Shown here: in pieces, positions 17,299 to 27,026 of the stretch
How positions within the stretch are numbered: the first letter of the stretch is position 1
Layout: each line of letters starts with the position of its first letter
Assembly: GCF_024808255.1 (NCBI RefSeq)
Contig: NZ_JANTYS010000014.1
Location: 122,365-186,364, forward strand
Origin: Mucilaginibacter dorajii
Lineage (GTDB): Bacteria; Bacteroidota; Bacteroidia; Sphingobacteriales; Sphingobacteriaceae
Reading direction: 5' to 3'
DNA: 64,000 bases
Notes under the pieces: generated by a model
Database searches by the model: none
The model's input: the letters and a program-made list of their open reading frames with translations, nothing else
Told to the model about the DNA's origin: nothing
Made by a program: the position numbers and the translations under genes

Positions 17299-17913
17299 AT
17301 GCACATAGCTATTGTAGGAAATATAGGCGCGGGTAAAACCACGTTAACAGAAATGCTGGCCCATAACTATGGCTGGGAACCACTTTTTGAGGCTGTAGAC
17401 AACAACCCATACCTGGAAGATTTTTACAGCGATATGAAACGCTGGAGCTTTAACCTGCAGATCTACTTTTTAAACAGCCGCTACCGCCAGATTGTAGATA
17501 TTCAAAAAAATGGTAAGAATATTTTACAGGATCGTACTATTTATGAGGATGCCTACATTTTTGCCGAAAACCTGCACGATATGGGGCTGATGACCACCCG
17601 CGACTACGAAAACTACGAATCGATATTTGAGAATATTACCGAGTTTATTAAACCGCCGGATCTGTTGGTTTATTTGAAAGCATCGGTGCCAACGCTGGTA
17701 AGTAACATTCAGCGCCGTGGCCGGGAGTATGAGATAGGTATCCGCCTGGATTACCTGTCGAAACTGAACGAAAAGTACGATAAATGGATCAAAAACTACA
17801 AGTTGGGTAAACTGCTTATCCTCGATAAAGACAATCTCGATTTCGCCAATAACACCGAAGATATGGCTACCATAGTTCAGCTGATTGAACGGGAGATTAA
17901 CGGGTTGTTTTAG
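17299..17913 (+). CDS. Deoxynucleoside kinase family protein
   Basis: 204 aa. P-loop GNIGAGKTT at residues 7-15, the DRTIYED motif (DRS-like, substrate and catalytic Asp/Arg) at about residue 78, and the Arg-rich lid NIQRRGREYE at about residue 138. This is the deoxyadenosine/deoxyguanosine kinase-like family, which phosphorylates deoxynucleosides in salvage; the base specificity cannot be told. It shares direction with trpS and kdsB but is separated from both by palindromic spacers, so an operon is uncertain. Confidence 0.92.
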   Translation: MHIAIVGNIGAGKTTLTEMLAHNYGWEPLFEAVDNNPYLEDFYSDMKRWSFNLQIYFLNSRYRQIVDIQKNGKNILQDRTIYEDAYIFAENLHDMGLMTTRDYENYESIFENITEFIKPPDLLVYLKASVPTLVSNIQRRGREYEIGIRLDYLSKLNEKYDKWIKNYKLGKLLILDKDNLDFANNTEDMATIVQLIEREINGLF

Positions 17914-17923
17914 TAGTTTTAAG

Positions 17924-18015
17924 TGCTGAGTTTTGGGTACTGAGTTTGTTTTATGATTTACAAATTCAAATAAACTCAGTTTTTTAAATCTCAAACTCAA
18001 CCAAAACTCAGAACT
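17924..18015. repeat. Word-like inverted repeat (CTGAGTTTTGG)
   Basis: CTGAGTTTTGGGTACTGAGT and the inverted AACTCAACCAAAACTCAGAA make an imperfect hairpin in the 103-bp gap before kdsB. It is built from a different word than the neighbouring gap repeats. Confidence 0.55.
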
Positions 18016-18016
18016 C

Positions 18017-18751
18017 ATGACTATCCTCGGTATAATTCCCGCCCGTTACGCTTCTTCCCGTTTTCCGGGTAAACCCTTGGTTGATATTGCCGGTAAAAGC
18101 ATGATTCAGCGGGTTTATGAGCAGGCTAAAAAATGTGTGAGCCTTGCCGAAGTTATTGTGGCCACAGATGATGAGCGCATTTTTGCCCATGTAAATGCTT
18201 TTGGAGGGGTAGCAGTTATGACCGGTACCGATCATCAAAGCGGAACAGATCGTTGTGCAGAGATTGCGTCATTACATCCTGAATATGATGTAATCATCAA
18301 CATCCAGGGTGATGAACCTTATATCGACCCGGAACAGATTACCAAACTTGTTGCATGTTTTACTGATGCAAATACCCAGATTGCTACACTCATTAAAAAG
18401 ATTACCACGCAAGAGGAATTGTTTAATTACAACTCACCCAAGGTAGTAATCAATAAATTATCTGAAGCTGTTTATTTTTCACGTGCCACCCTTCCGCATA
18501 TCCGCGGGCAGGAGCCTGATAACTGGCTTGAGTTTTATACTTATTTTAAGCACATCGGCATTTACGGTTACCGGGCCGATGTTTTGCAGCAAATTACCAA
18601 GTTACCTATCTCTGGTCTTGAAAAGGCCGAAAGCCTTGAACAACTCCGCTGGATTGAAAATGGTTACCGCATTAAAGTTGCCGAAACGGAACTGGAAACA
18701 CATGCGGTTGATGTACCTTCGGATTTGGAGAAATTGAAGCTGTTTGAGTAA
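18017..18751 (+). CDS. kdsB: 3-deoxy-manno-octulosonate cytidylyltransferase
   Basis: 244 aa. N-terminal nucleotide-binding motif IIPARYASSRFPGKPL, then VATDDERI, GTDRCAEIA and INIQGDEPYIDPEQI are the conserved CMP-Kdo synthetase blocks. It activates Kdo with CTP before transfer to lipid A, so the organism makes a Kdo-containing lipopolysaccharide core. The length is normal and all motifs are intact. It precedes a repeat-rich gap of about 1 kb, and no other Kdo genes are adjacent. Confidence 0.96.
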   Translation: MTILGIIPARYASSRFPGKPLVDIAGKSMIQRVYEQAKKCVSLAEVIVATDDERIFAHVNAFGGVAVMTGTDHQSGTDRCAEIASLHPEYDVIINIQGDEPYIDPEQITKLVACFTDANTQIATLIKKITTQEELFNYNSPKVVINKLSEAVYFSRATLPHIRGQEPDNWLEFYTYFKHIGIYGYRADVLQQITKLPISGLEKAESLEQLRWIENGYRIKVAETELETHAVDVPSDLEKLKLFE

Positions 18752-18783
18752 ACGCAACTATCGGGGGACTATCCTCTCCATCC

Positions 18784-19196
18784 TGTCATTCTGAGTTGTA
18801 AAATTTCGCGAAATTCTGAAGGTGAAATGACAGTATAAAGCTATGTCATTGCGAGGAACGAAGCAATCGCGAACTGTGCAGATTCGCCTTGTATAGGGTT
18901 TGCAGGGCTGTAGGCATGGGGCAGAATAGATTCTTCGTGCCTACCCATGACGTATTATTAAAACGATTGTCATCCAGGAACGAAGGATCTTCTTCGCCCT
19001 GCTCATTGCAGACTTTTATAGTGAAGAAGATGCTTCGTTCCTCAGAATGACAGGGTGGACAGGGCAGCTTATTACGTCGTTTTCCCCCTTTAGAGTTTCG
19101 CGAAATTTTACAACTCAGAGTGACAGGGGGGAGAAGATGATTTTTTACGTCATGCCTGCCTTCACAGTCCACCGGATTTTAAAACTTATAATGACG
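18784..19196. repeat. Composite block of nested palindromic modules
   Basis: Modules in order: GTCATTCTGAG..TTTCGCGAAATTC..AATGAC; GTCATTGCGAGGAACGAAGC (half palindrome); GTCATCCAGGAACGAAGG with its inverted partner CTTCGTTCCTCAGAATGAC (18969-19051); an inverted TTTCGCGAAATTTTACAACT copy; and a tail GTCATGCCTGCC..ATGACG. The same order of modules recurs at 44383-44690. No coding sequence is supported. Confidence 0.75.
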
Positions 19197-19230
19197 TGAC
19201 TGTAATTTACTGATAATCAAAATAAAAAAT

Positions 19231-19329
19231 CGTCATTGCGAGGAGGAACGACGAAGCAATCCCCGATTTACAGAGCAGATCTGCAAGCGCACCTGCTCAT
19301 TGGGGATTGCTTCGTTCCTCGCAATGACG
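19231..19329. repeat. GTCATTGCGAGGAACGAAGC palindrome
   Basis: Arms CGTCATTGCGAGG..GAAGCAATCC and GGATTGCTTCGTTCCTCGC..ATGACG surround a short unique centre. The left arm carries small insertions compared with other copies. Confidence 0.8.
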
Positions 19330-19398
19330 ATTCAATAAATAACGTCATCACTATTTTTTCATTTATCCCTGATGGGTGCTACCCATGACAAGCCCACC

Positions 19399-19482
19399 AT
19401 GTCATTGCGAGGAACGAAGCAATCGCATGCTCTACAGGGCGAATCTGCATAGTTCGCGATTGCTTCGTTCCTTATAATGACG
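19399..19482. repeat. GTCATTGCGAGGAACGAAGC palindrome
   Basis: The left arm ATGTCATTGCGAGGAACGAA is intact and the right arm ends CGTTCCTTATAATGACG. Related full copies are at 32688-32772 and 44441-44525, and a deletion remnant is at 51425-51454. Confidence 0.8.
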
Positions 19483-19517
19483 TCCTTGTAAGTTGTTGAT
19501 TTTCAATATTGTTTTTT

Positions 19518-19629
19518 GTAGAGACGCATATTTGCGTCTCCCGTGTGCAAATCCAATTAGCAAATCAGTATGCATATCGGCCCTGCAAATCCGCTCTGTA
19601 TAGTTGGAGACGCAAATATGCGTCTCTAC
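19518..19629. repeat. GAGACGCATATTTGCGTCTC palindrome pair
   Basis: Two small palindromes, GAGACGCATATTTGCGTCTC and GAGACGCAAATATGCGTCTC, lie about 70 bp apart. GTAGAG and CTCTAC form the outer edges, so the whole unit is itself an inverted repeat. Confidence 0.8.
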
Positions 19630-19711
19630 GAAAAGCCTTACTTGTTGCACGTCATCATTGCTTTTTTCAGGTTTATCCTGATGGATACTCGCAATGACAT
19701 AGCTTTATATT

Positions 19712-19758
19712 GTCATTTCCACCTTTAGAGGCCACCGGATTTTAAAACTCGCAATGAC
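19712..19758. repeat. GTCATTTCCACC..AATGAC module
   Basis: Short module with GCCACCGGATTTTAAAACTC in its body. Relatives end the composite blocks at 19150-19195 and 44643-44689, and one lies at 32784-32829. It sits just before the DUF2723 gene stop. Confidence 0.65.
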
Positions 19759-19780
19759 ATAATTTTCTATAATATCAACC

Positions 19781-22700
19781 TTACTGCCTGTTCAACAACA
19801 CTGCAAACTTGTTCCCATAGTCATCCAACTGCGATTGATACTGTTTGCTTAAAGCGGTTTCCTGGTAGGCTTTTGTAGTTTCTGCAAGGCCGTTTAATAC
19901 GTAAAGCTGATATTGTACCGTGTTTGAATCAATTGCCGCAGGGTTATCCTGTAACAGGTGGTAATTGTAATTCAACTGATCTGTAAGGTAATTACCAATT
20001 CCTTTTACATACCGGTTTGCCAATTGTTTATCGTTAAGCTTGTAGGCAACCTGCGCTAACAGCAATTTGCGATGCGCGGTATCAATATCGGGGTTAATAT
20101 CGGGCATCACGTTGTCAAACTTGCGGATGGCGTTTAAAGCCAGGTCATTGCGGCCATCTTTAATCAATCCTACAGCCAGGTCATGAAACGTACTTTCAAT
20201 AAACGGATAAAACTCCGTTTTTGAAACATTATCCAGATATTTTGCATGTTTAAAATTACCGAATTTGAATTTGTTCATTACGTTGTTATACATCACCAGG
20301 CTGTTCACCTTGCTCAGCTGGTCGTTTTTAAGGCTGGTATCGGCTTTAAAAGGGATAAGGTGATATACAAAGCCTTCTTTATACATGTAAGGCTGTAAAC
20401 CATGCATCCCGCTTGGTGGCACGCCTATGGTAAAACATATCGGGCGTTTCCAATCATTATGAGCCATAATATCCAACATGGCCAGGTTATCTTTAAACAT
20501 GTAGTTGTTGGGATACTGCCATTCCATACTGTTGCTTAGTTTATTTTTCTGCGCTGCGGTAACCACGCCGTTTTTTACCAGTTCATCGGGATTAACCGCT
20601 ACCTTAAAGTTTTTGGTTGGCAGGTAGTTCATGGTTTCGCCGCTTTGGTATTGTACTTTGGTGCGGTCATCATCTGATGTTATAAAATCAAAAACCTCTT
20701 TAGCGTCAACAGAACCCGGAAGTTTGGCATCGTTATAGGCAATTACATCCCTTGTGCCTTGTTTGTATTTATCAAAAGGCATAGTAATAGGCAAGGGGGC
20801 CGATTGGTTCATGGTGTGCTGCATTTGATGAATGTACCAATCGCCGCTAAACAGGCTGTTGCAAACTATCCTTACATCGGGGCGTACGCCTTCAACCTCC
20901 TGGTTGTACCATAACGAGTAGGTGTCATTATCGCCATTGGTAAATAAAATAGCGTTTTTAGGGCAGGAGATCAGGAAGTTATAAGCCATATCATGCGGCG
21001 TCATTTTGGTCGACCGGTCATGATCGCCCCATTCCTGTTTGGCCAGCAGCACAGGCGCGGCCAACAAACAAACCGCTATGGAAGCCAGCGCAGCTCCACG
21101 TGCATTTACCTTACGGCTTATAAAATCATTAATAGCCAGCACGCCCAGGCCAATCCAAATGGCAAAAGCATAAAATGAGCCTACATAGGAATAATCGCGT
21201 TCGCGGGGTTGTAAATTAACCTGGTTCACATACAATACGATAGCCAATCCCGTAAAAAACCAAAGCAGCGCAATTACAGTGGCATCGCCCTTTTTGCGGC
21301 TAAAATGATAGATCATCCCAAACAAACCAATAACCAGCGGCAGGGCATAAAGCGGGGTATAGGTATCTGATTCGGTTACAGATTTAGGCAGATGTTTGGA
21401 GCCGTCAAAAATGCCAGATGTCCAGTTACCATCTATAGACTGCGTGTTTTGCTGCCCATCCGCATCGTTGTAGCGGCCAACAAAGTTCCACATAAAGTAG
21501 CGCCAGTACATCTGGTACATTTGCCAGCTCAGCATCCATTTCATATTATCGGCAAAAGTTGGGCTTTGACCGTCAGGTAATTGCAGCCATTGCTTGTAAA
21601 ACTGCACGTTTTGGGCATAATCCGCGTCGCCCTCGGTGCTGTGCATGCGCGGCATAATGGTGTTATGATCATAGGTGTTATTCAGCTTTTTACCTGCCAC
21701 CTCATATTGGCTTTTGCCTTTAATGTAAATGTTGCCGCCTTCGGTTTGGTCGGTAACCTTAGCATCAAAATATGGCCCGTACAATAACGGGTTTTCGCCG
21801 TATTGAATGCGGTTAAGGTAACTGTTAAGGGTAAAAGCATTATCAGGATGTGAGTTGTTCAGATCGGTATTTGCCGTAGCCCGGATAGGGATATAAGCAA
21901 ATGAGCTATAGCCGAAGTAGATAAACGTAATGCACAGCAAGGCCAGGTTTAATACCGGCTTTTTATACCTGATGCTGTAAGCAATGCCACCAGCCAGGGA
22001 GGCTATAATAATGGTGAAGAAAAATATGCCGCCGCTCCAGAAACCCAGCCCAAGGGTGTTCACAAAAAACAGGTCGAAATAAGCTGCTATTTTGATGGTG
22101 TACTCCCTGATGCCGTATTGCACCAGGCCAAGAATACCAATGCTGATCACAAATGCAATAAAGCCTCCTTTTAGCGTTGGATTTTTATACCTGCGCAGGT
22201 AATACACCAAAGCAACTGCGGGTATAGTAAGCAGGTTTAACAGGTGAATGCCTATAGATAGGCCCATGATATAGGCAATCAATACGATCCATTTATCGGC
22301 ACCCCGTTCATCGGCATGATTATCCCATTTTAAAATGGCCCAAAAAACAATGGCGGTACATAACGACGATAAAGCAAATACAATGGTTTCAACTGCAGAG
22401 AACCAAAACGTATCGGTATAAGCAAATGCCAGCGCGCCAACCAGGCCAGCACCCATAATCAGCAGGGTTTGTGATGAGGTTGTTTCTTCGCCTTTGGCAA
22501 TCAGTAGTTTCTTGGCCAGCGCGGTTATGGTCCAAAACAAAAACATAATGGTAGCCCCACTTGCCAGCGCCGAACCCAAATTGGTAAAATAAGGGACTTT
22601 GGCGGTATTGCCCATAGCGAATAAGGAGAATGCCTTGCCCAGCATAGCAAACAGCGGATAGCCTGGCTGGTGCGATACCTGCAGCCGGTATGCGCAGGAA

Positions 22701-22816
22701 ATGAACTCGCCGCAATCCCAAAAGCTTACAGAGGGTTCTAAAGTTAAAACATAGGTGGTAAAAGCTATCAGGAGACATAGCCAGCCAAGCAGGTTATTGA
22801 TTTTTTTGTACTGCAT
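19781..22816 (-). CDS. DUF2723 family membrane protein (putative O-glycosyltransferase type)
   Basis: 1011 aa. The N-terminal half has about ten or more membrane segments and begins with the DUF2723 hallmark LEPSVSFWDCGEFISCAY, followed by HQPGYPLFAMLG. The C-terminal part from about residue 620 is soluble and contains GDNDTYSLWYNQEVEGVRPD, common in Bacteroidota members. The family is related to protein O-mannosyltransferase-like GT-C enzymes (TMEM260 relatives), so a lipid-linked sugar transfer at the outer face of the inner membrane is plausible but unproven here. The gene is monocistronic, flanked by repeats on one side and a long gap on the other. Confidence 0.9.
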   Translation of the reverse strand: MQYKKINNLLGWLCLLIAFTTYVLTLEPSVSFWDCGEFISCAYRLQVSHQPGYPLFAMLGKAFSLFAMGNTAKVPYFTNLGSALASGATIMFLFWTITALAKKLLIAKGEETTSSQTLLIMGAGLVGALAFAYTDTFWFSAVETIVFALSSLCTAIVFWAILKWDNHADERGADKWIVLIAYIMGLSIGIHLLNLLTIPAVALVYYLRRYKNPTLKGGFIAFVISIGILGLVQYGIREYTIKIAAYFDLFFVNTLGLGFWSGGIFFFTIIIASLAGGIAYSIRYKKPVLNLALLCITFIYFGYSSFAYIPIRATANTDLNNSHPDNAFTLNSYLNRIQYGENPLLYGPYFDAKVTDQTEGGNIYIKGKSQYEVAGKKLNNTYDHNTIMPRMHSTEGDADYAQNVQFYKQWLQLPDGQSPTFADNMKWMLSWQMYQMYWRYFMWNFVGRYNDADGQQNTQSIDGNWTSGIFDGSKHLPKSVTESDTYTPLYALPLVIGLFGMIYHFSRKKGDATVIALLWFFTGLAIVLYVNQVNLQPRERDYSYVGSFYAFAIWIGLGVLAINDFISRKVNARGAALASIAVCLLAAPVLLAKQEWGDHDRSTKMTPHDMAYNFLISCPKNAILFTNGDNDTYSLWYNQEVEGVRPDVRIVCNSLFSGDWYIHQMQHTMNQSAPLPITMPFDKYKQGTRDVIAYNDAKLPGSVDAKEVFDFITSDDDRTKVQYQSGETMNYLPTKNFKVAVNPDELVKNGVVTAAQKNKLSNSMEWQYPNNYMFKDNLAMLDIMAHNDWKRPICFTIGVPPSGMHGLQPYMYKEGFVYHLIPFKADTSLKNDQLSKVNSLVMYNNVMNKFKFGNFKHAKYLDNVSKTEFYPFIESTFHDLAVGLIKDGRNDLALNAIRKFDNVMPDINPDIDTAHRKLLLAQVAYKLNDKQLANRYVKGIGNYLTDQLNYNYHLLQDNPAAIDSNTVQYQLYVLNGLAETTKAYQETALSKQYQSQLDDYGNKFAVLLNRQ

Positions 22817-23018
22817 AATGAATAAGGTGTAAATGTTTTATCATACGTGATTTGTGGTCACAATTTCGGGCTTAAATTCAAGAGCGCCATAAACATTAAC
22901 ATCACTTAACAACTTTTAACAAAATTTAACTTATTGATTATGAGTTTGTAATAAAAATCGTAAAAGGAGAGTTACACTAACAGGAAATTACAGGGTAATA
23001 AGGCTCCATTTTTTGAGT

Positions 23019-23189
23019 TAGACACGAATGCCCACCGCCTGGGTTACAATTTAATCGAATTTCACGAATTTTGGAATTGATAGATAGCACAAATTAAAAT
23101 ATTTTGGCTGTGGTGAAAATACCGACCACAAGCTGTAATTCGTGAAATTCGCTACAATCTATCCTACGGGCAGTTAAATTCGTGTTTAC
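23019..23189. repeat. Palindromic repeat (CACGAAT / ATTCGTG family)
   Basis: Outer arms GTTAGACACGAAT and AATTCGTGTTTAC, and inner arms CGAATTTCACGAATT and AATTCGTGAAATTCG, enclose a unique centre of about 60 bp. This repeat fills much of the 537-bp gap between the DUF2723 gene and pyrG. The rest of the gap is AT-rich with a pyrG promoter. Confidence 0.75.
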
Positions 23190-23286
23190 TCAAAAGGTAG
23201 CTTGTGACAAAATAAAGTTAAATAAATGTTAAAAGCGATTTTCCTGGTTTTTTCTCAACACGTACACCAAAGCCTGAAAATTTTCT

Positions 23287-23294
23287 TACTTTTG
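23287..23294 (+). promoter_or_regulatory. Candidate -7 promoter box (TACTTTTG) of pyrG
   Basis: TACTTTTG fits TAnnTTTG of the Bacteroidota primary sigma factor and lies 60 bp before the pyrG ATG, giving a leader of about 53 nt. The -33 element is not clear. Confidence 0.5.
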
Positions 23295-23353
23295 TATCCC
23301 GTACACAAACATTTGGTTTCGGCATAAAACCGCAGCCATTTTTCAAAAAAATC

Positions 23354-24964
23354 ATGACTAAATATATTTTTGTTACGGGTGGCGTTACCTCGTCTTTAGG
23401 GAAGGGTATTATCTCAGCCTCATTAGCCAAATTACTTCAATCGCGCGGGTATCGTGTTACCATTCAAAAGTTTGATCCCTATATCAATATCGATCCGGGA
23501 ACATTGAACCCTTATGAGCACGGCGAATGCTATGTTACCGAAGATGGTGCCGAAACAGATTTAGATCTTGGTCATTACGAACGCTTTTTAAATACCCCAA
23601 CCTCAAAGGCAAATAACATTACTACTGGTCGTATTTACCAAAATGTGATCAATAAAGAGCGTGAAGGTGCTTTTTTGGGTAAAACTGTACAGGTTGTACC
23701 CCACATTACTGATGAGATTAAACGCAATTTCCGCATTTTAGGCGAAAGCGGTGATTATGATATTGTGATTACCGAATTAGGTGGTACCGTGGGCGATATT
23801 GAATCGTTACCATACATTGAGGCCGTACGTCAGTTTAGGTGGGAGATAGGTTCTGGTAACTCGTTGGTGATTCACCTTACGCTGGTGCCATTCCTTGCCG
23901 CAGCAGGCGAATTAAAGACCAAGCCTACACAGCATTCGGTTAAAATGTTGCTGGAGTACGGTATACAGCCGGATATTTTGGTTTGCCGTACCGAGCACCA
24001 CCTTAATACGGATATTCGCAAAAAGATTGCCTTGTTCTGTAACGTAAATATTAACGCGGTGATTGAATCCATCGATGCATCAACCATTTATGATGTGCCT
24101 TTGCTGATGCTGAAAGAGCAACTGGATAAAACGGTGTTAACCAAATTGAAATTATCTCATAAAAATGAGCCTAACCTGGATAACTGGAAAGACTTCCTGG
24201 GCCGTTTAAAAAACCCAACGGCCGATGTGCGCATTGCCCTGGTTGGTAAATATGTAGAGTTGCCAGATGCATACAAGTCAATTACCGAAGCTTTTATTCA
24301 CGCGGGCGCAGCTAAAGAATGTAAGGTTAGGGTTGAATATATCCCCTCAGAATCATTAACTCCCGAAAACGCTATCGAAAAACTAAAAGGCTTGCACGGG
24401 GTGCTTGTGGCTCCAGGTTTCGGCGAACGTGGTTTTGAAGGCAAAATTCAGGCTATCCGCTATGTGCGCGAAAACAATATTCCTTTCTTTGGCATTTGTT
24501 TAGGAATGCAGTGCGCGGTTGTTGAATTTGGTCGCAATGTTTTAGGTTTAGAGAACGCAAACAGTACCGAAATGAACCCTGAAACGCCGAACCCAGTAAT
24601 TGGCATGATGGAAGAGCAAAAAACGATCACAGCCAAGGGGGGCACCATGCGTTTGGGTGCTTATCCATGCGATATCAAAAAAGGAACTAAGGCTGCTGCT
24701 ATCTATGGTAAAACGCACATTTCCGAGCGTCACCGCCATCGTTATGAGTTTAACAATGGGTACCTTAAACAATACGAAGCAGCCGGGATGACCCCATCCG
24801 GAATTAACCCCGATAATGGTTTAGTTGAAATTGTAGAGCTTAAAAATCACCCATTTTTTGTTGGTTCGCAATTTCACCCCGAATTAAAATCAACAGTTGC
24901 TAATCCACACCCACTTTTTATTAACTTTGTCGCCGCTTCGCTGGCTTACGCCCGCAAGAAATAA
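23354..24964 (+). CDS. pyrG: CTP synthase
   Basis: 536 aa, standard length. The N-terminal synthase domain starts YIFVTGGVTSSLGKGI (P-loop), with the UTP/ATP region FDPYINIDPGTLNPYEHGE. The C-terminal class I glutamine amidotransferase domain has the nucleophile Cys in FFGICLGMQ and the His-Glu pair in QFHPELKS. It makes CTP from UTP, ATP and glutamine. It is followed 21 bp later by yidC in the same direction, so the two are probably co-transcribed. A candidate promoter sits at 23287. Confidence 0.98.
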   Translation: MTKYIFVTGGVTSSLGKGIISASLAKLLQSRGYRVTIQKFDPYINIDPGTLNPYEHGECYVTEDGAETDLDLGHYERFLNTPTSKANNITTGRIYQNVINKEREGAFLGKTVQVVPHITDEIKRNFRILGESGDYDIVITELGGTVGDIESLPYIEAVRQFRWEIGSGNSLVIHLTLVPFLAAAGELKTKPTQHSVKMLLEYGIQPDILVCRTEHHLNTDIRKKIALFCNVNINAVIESIDASTIYDVPLLMLKEQLDKTVLTKLKLSHKNEPNLDNWKDFLGRLKNPTADVRIALVGKYVELPDAYKSITEAFIHAGAAKECKVRVEYIPSESLTPENAIEKLKGLHGVLVAPGFGERGFEGKIQAIRYVRENNIPFFGICLGMQCAVVEFGRNVLGLENANSTEMNPETPNPVIGMMEEQKTITAKGGTMRLGAYPCDIKKGTKAAAIYGKTHISERHRHRYEFNNGYLKQYEAAGMTPSGINPDNGLVEIVELKNHPFFVGSQFHPELKSTVANPHPLFINFVAASLAYARKK

Positions 24965-24985
24965 GTAATTGTACGATACAATATA

Positions 24986-26809
24986 ATGGATAAAAATACT
25001 TTCACAGGATTATTCCTGATTATGGCTATCATAGCCGGCTCAATTTATTTTTTAAAGCCGAGTGATGCCGAATTGAAAAAAGAACGCCTGGTACAGCACC
25101 AGGATTCAGTAAAAAAGGGGTTATTTAATAAAGCTACTGTCCCGGCAGCGGCTAAATTTGATACAACTAAAGCAGCGGTTAAAACAGTTGCCGATTCTGC
25201 CACTTTAAAAGCCCCTTTTGGTGCCGCATCTGTAGGTGTTGATAAATTGGTTACTATTGAAAACCAGGAGTTAGTAATTAAATTGAGTACTAAAGGCGGT
25301 AAAGTTGCATCTGTTGAGCTGAAAAACTTTAAAACTTTTGATAAAAAACCGTTGGTATTATTCAGCGGCGATAAAGATCATTTTGGCCTGACCTTTAATG
25401 CAGGTAGCAGAATCATCAATACCGACGAATATTATTTTACACCAAGTGCAGGCGATTTAAAAGTTGCCGAAAAAGATTCGGCGTCAATCACCTTGCGTTT
25501 GAGCTACAGCCCAACTCAGTATATCGATTATGTATACAGTTTAAAAGGTACCGGGTTTAAACTGGGCTTAACCATTAAACCTACCGGTTTGGATGGTGTG
25601 ATACCCAGTAGCAGCAACCTTAACCTGAACTGGGCAGCCAGCCTGCACAAACAGGAAAAGGATATGAAGCAGGAGCGCCAGTATTCAACTGTTTACTATT
25701 ACAATACCGAGAACACGGTAGATTGGCTGAATGAGAATAAAGACGATCAAAAAGAGGTTGCTGATAAAAAGATGAACTGGGTTTCATTCAAACAACACTT
25801 CTTCTCCAGTACTTTAGTTGCTCAGAATAGCATCAGCAAATCAAATTTTGCTGTGGTGACTGATGTTGCCGATACTACCGATGTTAAACAAATGAAGGCC
25901 GATCTTACTTTGGCCCGTTCGGCAGATGGTAGCGTGCCTTTAGAATTTTATTTTAGCCCTAACCGTTATTCAACGTTACAGGATCAGGGGCACGATCTTC
26001 AAAAATTGGTTTACTTAGGCTTCAGCCCGTTAAAATATATTAACCAGTTTGCAGTATTACCGTTGTTTAACTTCCTTAACCAGTTTAACTGGAACTACGG
26101 ATTGATCATTTTGATCCTGACCATTGCGCTTAAATTGGTATTATCACCGCTTACCTATAAATCATACCTTTCAATGGCTAAAATGCGCGTGCTGAAGCCG
26201 GAGATGGATGAGATTAAAGCAAAAGTAGGTGAGGATAACCCTACGCTGTTACAACAGGAATATTTAAAGCTATACAAAAAGGCCGGGGTAAATCCCTTAG
26301 GCGGATGTTTACCACTGGTAATACAAATGCCTATTGTTATTGCATTCTTTAAGTTTTTCCCAAGTTTATTTGAGTTGCGTGGTCAAAGCTTTTTATGGAT
26401 GCATGACCTTTCAACTTACGACTCGGTAATTAAGTTTGCACCTATTATGGGGGTTGATCACATCAGCTTAATGTGTTTGTTGATGACAATATCAACATTG
26501 ATCTATACTTATTTCAATAACCAGATTTCTGGTGCTACCGGTCAAATGAAATATATCGGTTATATTACTCCGTTAATTTTCCTTTTCACGCTGAATAGCT
26601 ACCCTGCAGGTTTGAATTATTATTACTTCCTGGCCAATATGCTTACTTTTTTACAGCAATACCTAATCAAATTTATGGTTGATGATAAAAAGATCCATGC
26701 CCAGATCCAGGAGAACAAAAAGAAACCAGAAGATACTAAAAAGAAAAAATCTGGCTTCCAGGCACGTATGGAAGAAATGATGAAAGCCCAGCAGCAGGCT
26801 AAGAAATAG
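24986..26809 (+). CDS. yidC: Membrane protein insertase YidC
   Basis: 607 aa, as in Gram-negative YidC with a large periplasmic domain. TM1 is at residues 5-23 (FTGLFLIMAIIAGSIYFL); the periplasmic beta-domain covers about 75-340. The conserved C-terminal 60KD_IMP domain starts near YINQFAVLPLFNFLN and includes YLSMAKMRVLKPEMDEIK and GCLPLVIQMPIVIAF. The tail is Lys-rich (KKPEDTKKKKS), which may contact ribosomes. It inserts and folds inner membrane proteins with or without Sec. A Rho-independent terminator follows at 26883. Confidence 0.97.
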   Translation: MDKNTFTGLFLIMAIIAGSIYFLKPSDAELKKERLVQHQDSVKKGLFNKATVPAAAKFDTTKAAVKTVADSATLKAPFGAASVGVDKLVTIENQELVIKLSTKGGKVASVELKNFKTFDKKPLVLFSGDKDHFGLTFNAGSRIINTDEYYFTPSAGDLKVAEKDSASITLRLSYSPTQYIDYVYSLKGTGFKLGLTIKPTGLDGVIPSSSNLNLNWAASLHKQEKDMKQERQYSTVYYYNTENTVDWLNENKDDQKEVADKKMNWVSFKQHFFSSTLVAQNSISKSNFAVVTDVADTTDVKQMKADLTLARSADGSVPLEFYFSPNRYSTLQDQGHDLQKLVYLGFSPLKYINQFAVLPLFNFLNQFNWNYGLIILILTIALKLVLSPLTYKSYLSMAKMRVLKPEMDEIKAKVGEDNPTLLQQEYLKLYKKAGVNPLGGCLPLVIQMPIVIAFFKFFPSLFELRGQSFLWMHDLSTYDSVIKFAPIMGVDHISLMCLLMTISTLIYTYFNNQISGATGQMKYIGYITPLIFLFTLNSYPAGLNYYYFLANMLTFLQQYLIKFMVDDKKIHAQIQENKKKPEDTKKKKSGFQARMEEMMKAQQQAKK

Positions 26810-26882
26810 AATTTTGAACTGTTGGACTTTAGGACTTTTAGATAAAAGGACTTTAGGACAAAGGATAAAAGACTTAAAAAGG

Positions 26883-26913
26883 ATCCCGGGAGATTAGTCT
26901 TCCGGGATTTTTT
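26883..26913 (+). terminator. Rho-independent terminator after yidC
   Basis: ATCCCGG and CCGGGAT arms around an 11-13 nt loop, followed by TTTTTT. It lies 74 bp after the yidC stop, just past a word-like spacer (GGACTTTAGGAC, 26822-26880). Confidence 0.85.
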
Positions 26914-26925
26914 GCGTTGATCCCA

Positions 26926-26956
26926 GACTTACGAAGTTTTTAAAACTTCGTAAGTC
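26926..26956. repeat. 31-bp palindrome, transposase-associated, copy 3
   Basis: GACTTACGAAGTTTT, T, inverted arm. It is the variant with G/C at the outermost pair. It lies in the convergent gap between yidC and the cyanophycinase gene, directly after the terminator. Confidence 0.88.
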
Positions 26957-27026
26957 TTTCGTCGCTTTGTTATTTCTTCGTTCAAAAGAGATTCAAATTA
27001 TACTTTTAACATCTGAAATCTGCACA

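Noticed and set aside
18784..19760. CRISPR-like array of repeats
   Set aside because: The units are inverted palindromes of several families with uneven spacing. They are not direct repeats with regular unique spacers, and there are no cas genes.
22817..23353. A riboswitch before pyrG
   Set aside because: The structured part is the dispersed CACGAAT palindrome, and it lies upstream of the predicted transcription start, so it cannot be part of the leader.
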